From contig NZ_JACSNP010000002.1 of assembly GCF_016900045.1 (NCBI RefSeq), forward strand, positions 1-64,000: a stretch of 64,000 nucleotides of DNA, read 5' to 3'. The position numbers were made by a program, and so were the translations under genes. Numbering within the stretch: position 1 is the first letter of the stretch; every line of letters starts with the position of its first letter. Below the pieces are notes generated by a model. The model did not search any database. It was not told the origin of the DNA and was given only the letters and a program-made list of their open reading frames with translations. The stretch is from Fusobacterium mortiferum. GTDB lineage: Bacteria > Fusobacteriota > Fusobacteriia > Fusobacteriales > Fusobacteriaceae. Of the stretch, positions 8,035-15,512 are shown in pieces.

Positions 8035-9699
8035 TTGATATTAATATTAGAGGGGATATTTATAGGAATAAATTCAAAAATACTTTCAAATCTGTATCAA
8101 GAAAGAGCAAAACAGATTTTAAAAGAGGATACAATATTAGTTAAATTAGTAGCAGAAGGAAACCCTAGAACCAAGTATCAAGAGTTATTTTCAAATAATG
8201 CTCTAAGATTTACTTTGGTAGATTTAACAGGAAGAGTTGTATTTGACTCTAAAAAGACAGAGGAAGAGGAGAAAAAGATGGAGAATCACCTCCAAAGAGA
8301 GGAGATTCAAGAGGCGATAGAGAAAAAAGAGAGTTTTAAGATTAGATATAGTAAAACTTTTGATACGGAGATGGCTTATTATGCTGTTTATGTAAAAAAT
8401 AGTATGGGAGAGGAATATATACTGAGAACAGCTAGTGATTATAGTGAAGAGCTTTTACAGATAAAAGAGTTCCTATTTGTGCAGATATTATTTTTCTTAA
8501 TTTTAAACTACGCTATTCACTTTTTCTATAAAAATTATATAAAAAGAGATTTCTATACAAAGATAAAGAGAATGAGAAAATTTCTTGAAAGTGGAGAACT
8601 AGAGAAGATAAACTATTCTAAAGATGAGTACTGGCTTTTTGAGTTTTGGGATATATTAAAGGATTGGCAAGGAAAAAATTTAGAAAATATCTCAAGATTA
8701 GAAAATGAGAGAAGAATACTTTCTGAGGTTTTACACTCAGTAGATTTATTTATAGGGCTTTTAGATAGTAACGGAAAGTTTATAGTGAAAAATACTTCAT
8801 TGAAATATATAGTTGATCCATATGAGGAGCAATATCTTGAGGCTATAAAATTTTTAGAGTTAATAAATCCGATAAAAAATGGTTTAATAACTAAAAAAGA
8901 TTATAGAGAGGATATATATATTCAAAGTTTAAAGAAACATTTTCTTTTTACAATGAAATACCTTGAATTTAGTAATAGATATATTATAACAATAAAGGAT
9001 ATAACTAATACTAAAGAAGCAGTAGAGGTTCAGAAAACATTTATAAATAATGTAAGTCATGAATTAAAAACACCTCTTACTAATATAAAGGGGTATCTAA
9101 TAGCTTTAGAAGATGCACCAGAAACTATGAGGAAAAAATTTCTAAATACTATTAAAACTAATGTAGAGAGATTAGAAAATATTGTTTTAGATTTTTTAAA
9201 TATCTCAAAAATAGAGAATTCAAATCTTATTAATATCTCACAGGTAGGAGTTGAAAAGTTAAAAAAAGAGCTTTTAGATATACTTGCAGGAAAAATTAAT
9301 GAGAAAAAAGCTCAGGTAGAGTTTATGATAGAGTTGACAGATAGAAGAGATTATTTAAAAGTAGATTCTGAAAAATTATCAATGATATTAAAAAACCTTA
9401 TTGAAAATGGTATTGTTTATAATAAAAATCCTCAACCTAAGGTAACTATAAAGATAATTGAAAAAGGAGATAGATACAATATAGAAGTAGAGGATAATGG
9501 AATCGGAATACCAATCTATGAACAGGATAAAATTTTTGAAAGATTCTATAGAATAGATAAAGCTAGAACAAGCAACTTAGGAGGTACGGGGCTAGGATTA
9601 TCTATAGTAAAAACCCTTGTAGAGAAATGTGGTGGAGGTTTAAGTATAGACTCTATTGAAGGAAAGGGAACTGTATTTTCTTTCTACATTTCAAAATAA
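8035..9699 (+). CDS. phoR: PhoR-like sensor histidine kinase
   Basis: A membrane histidine kinase, partner of the preceding regulator. It has an N-terminal membrane segment, a short extracytoplasmic region, a second membrane segment (about residues 145-165), a PAS-like region, the H-box VSHELKTPLTN (His at about 342), N-box NLIENGIVYN, and ATP-lid motifs DNGIGIP and GGTGLGLSIVK. The given start is a TTG at 8035 with no clear Shine-Dalgarno. The frame is open further left and would add the basic residues RRKE before the first membrane helix, from ATT at 8005 ten bases after a GGAG, overlapping the regulator's stop. The true start is therefore uncertain and probably translationally coupled. Confidence 0.88.
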   Translation: MILILEGIFIGINSKILSNLYQERAKQILKEDTILVKLVAEGNPRTKYQELFSNNALRFTLVDLTGRVVFDSKKTEEEEKKMENHLQREEIQEAIEKKESFKIRYSKTFDTEMAYYAVYVKNSMGEEYILRTASDYSEELLQIKEFLFVQILFFLILNYAIHFFYKNYIKRDFYTKIKRMRKFLESGELEKINYSKDEYWLFEFWDILKDWQGKNLENISRLENERRILSEVLHSVDLFIGLLDSNGKFIVKNTSLKYIVDPYEEQYLEAIKFLELINPIKNGLITKKDYREDIYIQSLKKHFLFTMKYLEFSNRYIITIKDITNTKEAVEVQKTFINNVSHELKTPLTNIKGYLIALEDAPETMRKKFLNTIKTNVERLENIVLDFLNISKIENSNLINISQVGVEKLKKELLDILAGKINEKKAQVEFMIELTDRRDYLKVDSEKLSMILKNLIENGIVYNKNPQPKVTIKIIEKGDRYNIEVEDNGIGIPIYEQDKIFERFYRIDKARTSNLGGTGLGLSIVKTLVEKCGGGLSIDSIEGKGTVFSFYISK

Positions 9700-9771
9700 A
9701 GTATAGACTAGATTAACAGAAATATGATATTATTAAATAGTGTATAAAATACAGAGAAAAGGGGTAAAAAA

Positions 9772-10479
9772 ATGGCAAAAGTAAAACATATTATAACAGC
9801 TTATAAAGCACAGATGAATCCACAAGTAAATGGAGTTATAGATATATTTGGAGAGTTTGATAACCTTATTCAACCGATGTTTCCATTCCCAATGGCAAAT
9901 CTTTCTGTTGTAGTAACTATGGAAGGATTAGAGAGACCAACTATGTTTGAAGTAAGATTAAATGCTCCAGATGATACTTTAATAACAAAGGGAGAGTTTG
10001 GAATTTTACCAGACCCTTTTGGAGTAGGAAAGAAAATTTTAGATTTAGAAAAATTCTTAGTTGGAGAAAGAGGAAAATATACAATAGATATATTTGAGAA
10101 AGTAGCTCAAGATAAGGTAAAATTTATCTCAACTGAGGATCTATTTATAGCTGATTATCCACCTCAAAGAAGATTATCAGATGAAGATAAAGCTAAAATT
10201 TTAGCAACAGAGGGAGTAATCAAAACAGTTAGAACTGAATTTAAAGCTGGAGATGAAATTATAAAACTTCAAGTAAACCTAGATAAGAATGCTACTATAG
10301 ATGAAGGACATATTGCTATTCCAGAAAATGATAGATTAACAGTAGGAGAAAGAGTATTTGATTTAACTGGAATTAGAAGACAAATAGAGTGGCTATTTGG
10401 AAATCCATTACCAAAAGCTCCAGAAAAAACTGAAGAGCAAGCAGATAAAACAGTTGAAAAAGTTGAGGAAAATCAATAA
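9772..10479 (+). CDS. Conserved protein of unknown function
   Basis: A 235-residue soluble protein with no signal peptide or membrane segment. The N-terminal two thirds look like a beta-rich domain (HIITAYKAQMNPQVNGVIDIFGEFDN, here a landmark only: YKAQMNPQVNG), and the C-terminus after about 215 is an acidic/lysine-rich tail (EKTEEQADKTVEKVEE). It stands between the phosphate two-component genes and rplM with 72 bp upstream, so it is probably its own unit. I do not recognise a characterised family. Confidence 0.75.
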   Translation: MAKVKHIITAYKAQMNPQVNGVIDIFGEFDNLIQPMFPFPMANLSVVVTMEGLERPTMFEVRLNAPDDTLITKGEFGILPDPFGVGKKILDLEKFLVGERGKYTIDIFEKVAQDKVKFISTEDLFIADYPPQRRLSDEDKAKILATEGVIKTVRTEFKAGDEIIKLQVNLDKNATIDEGHIAIPENDRLTVGERVFDLTGIRRQIEWLFGNPLPKAPEKTEEQADKTVEKVEENQ

Positions 10480-10486
10480 AAAAACC

Positions 10487-10515
10487 TTGACATAATAAAG
10501 GAAAACTAATATAAT
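10487..10515 (+). promoter_or_regulatory. Consensus promoter of rplM-rpsI
   Basis: TTGACA at 10487-10492, 17-bp spacer, TATAAT at 10510-10515: a perfect match to the housekeeping consensus, as expected for ribosomal protein genes. Confidence 0.93.
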
Positions 10516-10519
10516 AGTA

Positions 10520-10596
10520 AGGTATATTAAACCTTTCCCACAAAGGACCGTTGCGTTATATTAGAACGATATAACATAATTAGGAGGAAATTTTAA
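10520..10596 (+). ncRNA. Structured 5' leader of rplM (possible ribosomal-protein autoregulation)
   Basis: Between the promoter and the rplM start are two hairpins: CCTTT/AAAGG (10532-10546) and a 7-bp GTTATAT/ATATAAC stem with a 7-nt loop (10555-10575), then the AGGAGG. L13-S9 operons in other bacteria have leader RNAs recognised by a ribosomal protein. I cannot assign this one to a known leader class from sequence alone. Confidence 0.45.
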
Positions 10597-10597
10597 A

Positions 10598-11032
10598 GTG
10601 AAAAAGTATACTTTTATGCAAAGAAAAGAAGATGTTGTTAGAGAATGGCATCACTATGACGCTGAAGGGCAAATATTAGGAAGATTAGCAGTTGAGATTG
10701 CTAAAAAATTAATGGGTAAAGAAAAAATAACTTTTACTCCACACGTTGACGGAGGAGACTTCGTAGTAGTTACAAACGTTGAGAAAATAGCTGTAACTGG
10801 AAAAAAATTAACAGATAAGAAATACTATAACCACTCAGGATTCCCAGGAGGAATAAGAGAAAGAAGATTAGGAGAAATCCTAGAGAAAAAGCCAGAAGAA
10901 CTATTAATGCTAGCTGTTAAGAGAATGCTTCCAAAAAATAAATTAGGAAGACAACAATTAACTAGATTAAGAGTATTTGCTGGAGCAGAGCACGCTCATA
11001 CTGCACAAAAACCAGTAAAGGTAGAATTTTAA
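10598..11032 (+). CDS. rplM: 50S ribosomal protein L13
   Basis: 144 residues, with the family landmarks WHHYDAEGQILGRLA, FTPHVDGGDFVVV and HSGFPGGIRERR. It starts at a GTG with AGGAGG 8 bases upstream. It is co-transcribed with rpsI, 10 bp downstream, the standard pairing. Length is normal. Confidence 0.97.
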   Translation: MKKYTFMQRKEDVVREWHHYDAEGQILGRLAVEIAKKLMGKEKITFTPHVDGGDFVVVTNVEKIAVTGKKLTDKKYYNHSGFPGGIRERRLGEILEKKPEELLMLAVKRMLPKNKLGRQQLTRLRVFAGAEHAHTAQKPVKVEF

Positions 11033-11042
11033 TAGGGGGTAA

Positions 11043-11447
11043 ATGACAGTGGCTGAAATGATTCAATATAGAGGAACTGGTAGAAGAAAAACTTCTGTAG
11101 CAAGAGTAAGATTAATTCCTGGAGGAAAAGGAATTGAAATAAACGGAAAAACTATGGCTGACTACTTTGGAGGAAGAGAAATCCTTTCTAAAATAGTTGA
11201 GCAACCTTTAGCTTTAACAGAAACTTTAGATAAATTTGAAGTTAAAGTTAATGTAATCGGAGGAGGAAACTCTGGACAAGCTGGAGCTATCAGACACGGA
11301 GTAGCAAGAGCTTTAATATTAGCTGACGAGACTTTAAAAGGTGCTTTAAAAGAAGCTGGATTCTTAACTAGAGACTCAAGAATGGTTGAAAGAAAGAAAT
11401 ACGGAAAGAAAAAAGCAAGAAGATCTCCTCAATTCTCAAAAAGATAA
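11043..11447 (+). CDS. rpsI: 30S ribosomal protein S9
   Basis: 134 residues, ending in the invariant S9 tail RRSPQFSKR that reaches into the P site. The ATG at 11043 is only 4 bases after GGGGG; a GTG at 11049 would have better spacing. The last 17 coding bases lie within a 72-bp direct repeat repeated at 36838, so an integrative element entered here and left rpsI intact with its own terminator. Confidence 0.96.
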   Translation: MTVAEMIQYRGTGRRKTSVARVRLIPGGKGIEINGKTMADYFGGREILSKIVEQPLALTETLDKFEVKVNVIGGGNSGQAGAIRHGVARALILADETLKGALKEAGFLTRDSRMVERKKYGKKKARRSPQFSKR

Positions 11448-11502
11448 TTGCATGGAATTTATATACCTCACAAACTCAATGTTTGTGGGGTTTTTTCTTT
11501 AT
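11431..11502. repeat. Left attachment repeat (attL) over the rpsI end and terminator
   Basis: Identical over 72 bp to 36838-36909. It covers the last 17 bases of rpsI and the terminator hairpin, so recombination anywhere in it regenerates a working gene end. Confidence 0.9.
11465..11497 (+). terminator. rpsI terminator
   Basis: CCTCACAAAC (11466-11475), loop TCAAT, GTTTGTGGGG (11481-11490), then TTTTTT. The same hairpin is present in the right repeat. Confidence 0.92.
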
Positions 11503-11538
11503 CTGAAGTTTTAAAAAGTTAAGAAAAATGATAGCCGT

Positions 11539-11568
11539 AGGTAACACACAGGTAACATACAGGTAACA
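11539..11568. repeat. Three phased AGGTAACA sites (integrase/Xis arm-type site candidates)
   Basis: AGGTAACA occurs at 11539, 11550 and 11561, an exact 11-bp period, about 37 bp inside the left repeat. Two more copies with the same period and orientation lie just inside the right end. The stretch 11503-11804 has no gene; besides these sites it holds a hairpin at 11699-11740. Confidence 0.75.
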
Positions 11569-11698
11569 AAGTAATTTTTCTCTAACTAGCTAAAAATAGT
11601 ACTTTGTAGAGAGTTTTTAAGGAGTCTTAAAATTTTGATAAATTGGGAATGAATATGCTTTAAAATTCTCTAAAAAATATTATTTTACTTAATAAAAA

Positions 11699-11740
11699 AT
11701 GGAAATCTATATACCTAAAAATAGATATATAAATTTCCAT
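11699..11740. terminator. Hairpin downstream of the integrase
   Basis: ATGGAAATCTAT and ATAGA...ATTTCCAT form a long interrupted stem in the integrase 3' region. It is probably the integrase transcript end; A/T tracts flank it on both sides. Confidence 0.5.
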
Positions 11741-11804
11741 AGTAGAGCTATTTATTTTTATCATATTATTTTAAAGAATAATGTGTAAACCTCCACATAA
11801 TTTA

Positions 11805-12839
11805 TTATTTTATTAACTCTACATTTTTTCTTAATTCTTCAATATCTTTATGAGTATATATTTTTTCAGTTGTAGCATAGCTTTCATGTCCTATCATCTT
11901 CTTAATAGCAGTAGCATTTGCATTAGCATTACTAAGAAGTGTAGCAAAGGTATGACGGCAATCATGAGGTCTATGTTTCATATTTAGTTGCTCCATAATG
12001 GGAATGAATTTTTCTCTGTAGTAGTTATCATACTTCATCTTTTTACCTTTAAAATTAATAATTAGATACTGATTATCTTTATTATATCTCTTTTCAATTA
12101 AAGGTAATATTTTGGGATGAATAGGTACTAATCTATTTTTACCTGCTTCTGTTTTTAATCCTCCAGTCATAGTCATATTAATAAGGTCTATATTCTTAGT
12201 TTCAAGTTCCAGTAATTCTCCTATTCTAAAACCACTATATATCATAATAAGTATAGTATCTATAAATTCAATATCATTTATATGCTTCCATAGTAACTCT
12301 ATCTCTTTATTACTAAATGGCTCTCTCTTACTCTCTTCACTAGATTTTCCAATATCAACAAATTCACTATAATCTTTTGTTATAATATCATTTTGCATAG
12401 CATAGGCAAACATTTGTCCAAATAGAAATTTTATCTTCTTTTTAGTAGCTTGTCCTTTAGAACAGTTATCTATTGCTTCTTGTAAATGTCTAGCTTTAAT
12501 ATCTTTTATTTTCATATTATGAAGCTTTTCAACATTATTATAAGCAGATTGATAACCTAGTATAGCAGAATGACTAACTTTAGGATATTTAAGTTTACTC
12601 CATTTTTCATATACATCTTTAAATAAGATATTTGCCAAATCTAAATCATATGGATTATCTAAATAATCAATCAGAGCCTTTTGAGCTTCTTTTTGTGTAG
12701 CGTATGTTCCTATCAATTTTCTAATTTGTTTTCCTCCCTCTTCCCAACCCAGTGTAATTCGTACCATAAATGGTTTTTTCCTATTTCCCTTAAGTTTTAC
12801 AATACTTCCATTTCCGTTGGCTTTTCTCAATTTTATCAT
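11805..12839 (-). CDS. Tyrosine recombinase (integrase)
   Basis: 344 residues. Domains: an N-terminal AP2-like arm-binding region (about 1-55), a SAM-like core-binding domain (about 60-160) and a C-terminal catalytic domain. Catalytic residues seen are Arg in YSGFRIGELLELE, His-x-x-Arg in HRPHDCRHTFATLLSNA, the GHESYATTEKIYTH segment, and its Tyr. The ATG at 12839 immediately follows AAAGGAG with no spacer; a TTG at 12830 would have a 9-base spacer and is a serious alternative. Located next to attL, as is usual for integrases of integrative elements. Confidence 0.93.
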   Translation of the reverse strand: MIKLRKANGNGSIVKLKGNRKKPFMVRITLGWEEGGKQIRKLIGTYATQKEAQKALIDYLDNPYDLDLANILFKDVYEKWSKLKYPKVSHSAILGYQSAYNNVEKLHNMKIKDIKARHLQEAIDNCSKGQATKKKIKFLFGQMFAYAMQNDIITKDYSEFVDIGKSSEESKREPFSNKEIELLWKHINDIEFIDTILIMIYSGFRIGELLELETKNIDLINMTMTGGLKTEAGKNRLVPIHPKILPLIEKRYNKDNQYLIINFKGKKMKYDNYYREKFIPIMEQLNMKHRPHDCRHTFATLLSNANANATAIKKMIGHESYATTEKIYTHKDIEELRKNVELIK

Positions 12840-12865
12840 CTCCTTTAAAATATAGCTTTATTAAA

Positions 12866-12917
12866 AATACCAGAGATGATATACTCTAATTGCGGTAAGG
12901 GTATATTCTCTGGTATT
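12866..12917 (-). terminator. Terminator/attenuator hairpin between the Xis-like gene and the integrase
   Basis: AATACCAGAGA (12866-12876) pairs with TCTCTGGTATT (12907-12917), extended by ATATAC/GTATAT. On the minus strand it ends in a short T-run about 26 bp before the integrase start, so transcription from the Xis side would be stopped or throttled before the integrase. Confidence 0.6.
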
Positions 12918-12944
12918 AATAACCTAGAATACTCTTGAGTCTAT

Positions 12945-13154
12945 TTAGATGGCAGTCTGAATAGGCTCTTTTATATTTAGATATTCATATAGTCTAGTAG
13001 CATTGATATAGTATATCCAATGTTTAGACCCTTCTTTTTTGATAGCACTAGCAAACTCTAGAAACTTACCCTGTTGTATAAAGACTCTCAATGTCTGTAC
13101 AGGTAGCCCTAATAATTGAGCTGCTTTTTCAGTTTTTATTCTTTCTGATTTCAT
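12945..13154 (-). CDS. Excisionase-like helix-turn-helix protein
   Basis: A 69-residue basic protein with a MerR-type helix-turn-helix (TEKAAQLLGLPVQTLRVFIQQGKF, here landmark AAQLLGLPVQTLR) of the excisionase DNA-binding kind. Strong RBS GGAGG. Position directly upstream of the integrase supports a recombination directionality factor role. It might also repress the integrase. Confidence 0.75.
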   Translation of the reverse strand: MKSERIKTEKAAQLLGLPVQTLRVFIQQGKFLEFASAIKKEGSKHWIYYINATRLYEYLNIKEPIQTAI

Positions 13155-13211
13155 TTGTTCCTCCTTCTTTTTTAGATTAGGTAGATTTCAATTTATAATA
13201 TATACTTAAGT

Positions 13212-14654
13212 TTATAAAAAATTTATAATTTTAAATTCGCCAGTACTAGCATTATATCCAATATCCTCTCTATTAAGAGTTTTTCCTAAACTAGCTATTA
13301 AAGTTATAAAATTAGTAGAAATATCTTGTGTATAATAAGAAATTGTATAGGGAATAGGTCTAGGAGTACCGGTAGCTAATTCGATAGTATATTTTACTAA
13401 CATATTATAATTCTGTGTAAGAATATTTAATGTTTGTGTAAGAGTGTTGTTAGCTTTTTCTAAATTTTCTATTCTTTCTACTGCTTTTTCTAAAGGTGTC
13501 AAGTTAGAGAACTTAAATTCAAATTTTTTATCTAATATTTCATAAAATCCCTGTAAAATTACATTATATTCTTGACCAGTTTTAATTATAGGAGATATAT
13601 AAGGCTTAATAGTTTGATTATTTATATAATTATTGTATTCGGTTTCGTTCTCTTTAACTCCATATTTATTAATAGCAATCTTATAATATTTAGAAGGATC
13701 TTCTTTTATTTGCACCAAAATTCTATTTGAATAAAAATAAATCTTTTTGATAGTTGAATTTGGTGGTAAATAAAGTGGAACAAAGTTTACTAAAAATTTT
13801 TTTCCATAATCACTATTCCAAAAATTGTGATATTTTCCATTTTCTATATTTAATATAAATTCAGTAAATTCTAATAACTCATTGATATTCTCGTCGGAAA
13901 AATTCTTTTCATATAGTGAAGTAATAAAAAAAGTTATTATTTTTTGTGCTTTTTTTACAAGTCTTGTATTAGAAGTAAATGGGACTTGAATTTTATTATT
14001 TTCTCTAGTTCTATTTTTATCTATAAAATTTTTAATTTCTTCATATGCATCTTCGCTCTCTTTTTCAGTAAGGTTAGAGCTAGAAGTTTTTGTTAAAAGC
14101 CATCCAGGATTCCAAATTAAACGCTCAACCATAGCTTCCTCTCTAAAGAAAATTGGTATATTGCTATAAAAAGTATTACTACTATAACTTAAAGGATCTC
14201 TATCTAATGACTCTTGGAGTGAATCATAGCTATTTCCTACAAAGTAACAAGAGGTAGTTTGTTCAAGTATTTCGCTTCCCCGAGAAAAACTATCCCCATT
14301 TAAATAAGTTTTAAATGAACTCCTTAAGTTAGAATCTATATCTGACTGGGAAAGATTTGAAATTTCATCAATTAAGATTGCTTTATTTTTTTTACAAATA
14401 TAACCATCCATATTTTTATTGAGAGAGCCAAATAATTGTGCAACAGAGAGTGCTTTAACTAGTTCAAAAATCTCGTTGAATCTTTTAGAAATGTATGACT
14501 TTCCAGTATTTGGAGCTCCAAGTTCTATTAGGTGTCCATGCTCTATCAATAAGGGTAAAAATCTCATAAATCTAACTAATATATCTGTAATAGTAAAAGT
14601 TTTGATATCTAATCCTAAAGCCATAAAAAATAGTATCAATAATTCTAAATTCAT
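13212..14654 (-). CDS. BrxL-like AAA+ ATPase lacking the Lon-type protease domain
   Basis: About 480 residues. The N-terminal half carries Walker A ELGAPNTGKS, Walker B AILIDEIS, and then GDSFSRGSEI ... CYFVGNS, which matches the pattern of the BREX protein BrxL. The C-terminal half is not a Lon protease: it has no recognisable Ser-Lys dyad and instead a beta-rich segment and a short coiled coil (about 395-425, rich in L/N/T). The start is the ATG at 14654 with GGAGGAGG upstream; a further upstream ATG at 14672 overlaps the preceding gene. No other BREX gene is in the window. Function unknown: defence, replication or element maintenance are all possible. Confidence 0.65.
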   Translation of the reverse strand: MNLELLILFFMALGLDIKTFTITDILVRFMRFLPLLIEHGHLIELGAPNTGKSYISKRFNEIFELVKALSVAQLFGSLNKNMDGYICKKNKAILIDEISNLSQSDIDSNLRSSFKTYLNGDSFSRGSEILEQTTSCYFVGNSYDSLQESLDRDPLSYSSNTFYSNIPIFFREEAMVERLIWNPGWLLTKTSSSNLTEKESEDAYEEIKNFIDKNRTRENNKIQVPFTSNTRLVKKAQKIITFFITSLYEKNFSDENINELLEFTEFILNIENGKYHNFWNSDYGKKFLVNFVPLYLPPNSTIKKIYFYSNRILVQIKEDPSKYYKIAINKYGVKENETEYNNYINNQTIKPYISPIIKTGQEYNVILQGFYEILDKKFEFKFSNLTPLEKAVERIENLEKANNTLTQTLNILTQNYNMLVKYTIELATGTPRPIPYTISYYTQDISTNFITLIASLGKTLNREDIGYNASTGEFKIINFL

Positions 14655-14655
14655 T

Positions 14656-15288
14656 TTAATTTCCTCCTCCAATTTGTATTTCTAGACTTTTTTCAAAGTA
14701 AAATTTTAAAAAGTTAGCATTAGAAGAATGAGTCAAGTTTATAGTTCCGCATTTAGGGCAAAAAGGCTCTAATCCACCATACATAAAATTTCCACAGTTA
14801 TTACAACTGAGAGGAAATAATAAAGGTCTTAAATGAGAGTAATTTTTAGTAACAATTTTATTATTAAATACCCCTAAATTATTTTCAGAATCTTCAGTAG
14901 ATAATGAGAAGACGTATGGCATAATGTTTCGATTATAAATGGAATACTGATAATAGTTAAAGGGCTCTATATTTTTATCAAAGTTTTGAAAAATTGGCTT
15001 GACAAGAATACCAAAATTTTGATTGAAATAGGGTCTTCTAAATCCCCAAATCTGTATTGGATATTCTTGTAAGATACATCCTATTTGGAATTCAAGAGCA
15101 TTAAGGAAATTACCTTGCCGATTTTTAGCAACCCAAATGGAAGAATAAGAATAATAATTAATATAAATTCGGTTTTCATCTTCTGTATAGGAAAGTTGTG
15201 GATAATATTGTGATAAAATATTAGAAAAAGAAAGTTCACAATTTTGAAAAAGAAAAATAAGTGTAGTGATTAAATCTGTTAAGTTCAT
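14656..15288 (-). CDS. Orphan protein with a C-terminal zinc ribbon, partner of the BrxL-like ATPase
   Basis: 210 residues. A beta-rich, Tyr/Asn-rich N-terminal part is followed by a four-cysteine zinc ribbon (CNNCGNFMYGGLEPFCPKCG, residues about 163-182). One base separates its stop from the start of the ATPase, so the two are translationally linked. I recognise no family. A zinc ribbon next to a DNA-type AAA+ ATPase suggests a nucleic-acid or protein adaptor, which is inference. Confidence 0.6.
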   Translation of the reverse strand: MNLTDLITTLIFLFQNCELSFSNILSQYYPQLSYTEDENRIYINYYSYSSIWVAKNRQGNFLNALEFQIGCILQEYPIQIWGFRRPYFNQNFGILVKPIFQNFDKNIEPFNYYQYSIYNRNIMPYVFSLSTEDSENNLGVFNNKIVTKNYSHLRPLLFPLSCNNCGNFMYGGLEPFCPKCGTINLTHSSNANFLKFYFEKSLEIQIGGGN

Positions 15289-15420
15289 AGAATACCTCCA
15301 AATTAATTTTATATTTTTGTTTCAACTACCTATTATTTCTCATTGCTATTTTGAAGATTTGATGGTATACTAATAATATAGCAAACAAAATATCAATTTA
15401 AAATAAAATATAAGTTTGAA

Positions 15421-15467
15421 ACATATAAACATAATATTTATTATAAATAAACGGTATGTTTATATGT
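15421..15467. promoter_or_regulatory. 13-bp inverted repeat in a divergent promoter region
   Basis: ACATATAAACATA (15421-15433) and its perfect reverse complement (15455-15467) are separated by 21 bp, between genes at 15288 (-) and 15513 (+). A candidate operator; spacing of the half-site centres is 34 bp, close to three helical turns. Confidence 0.5.
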
Positions 15468-15512
15468 ATATTAGCATATTTTTTTATAAAAGTCAAGAGA
15501 AGGGAGTAAAAA

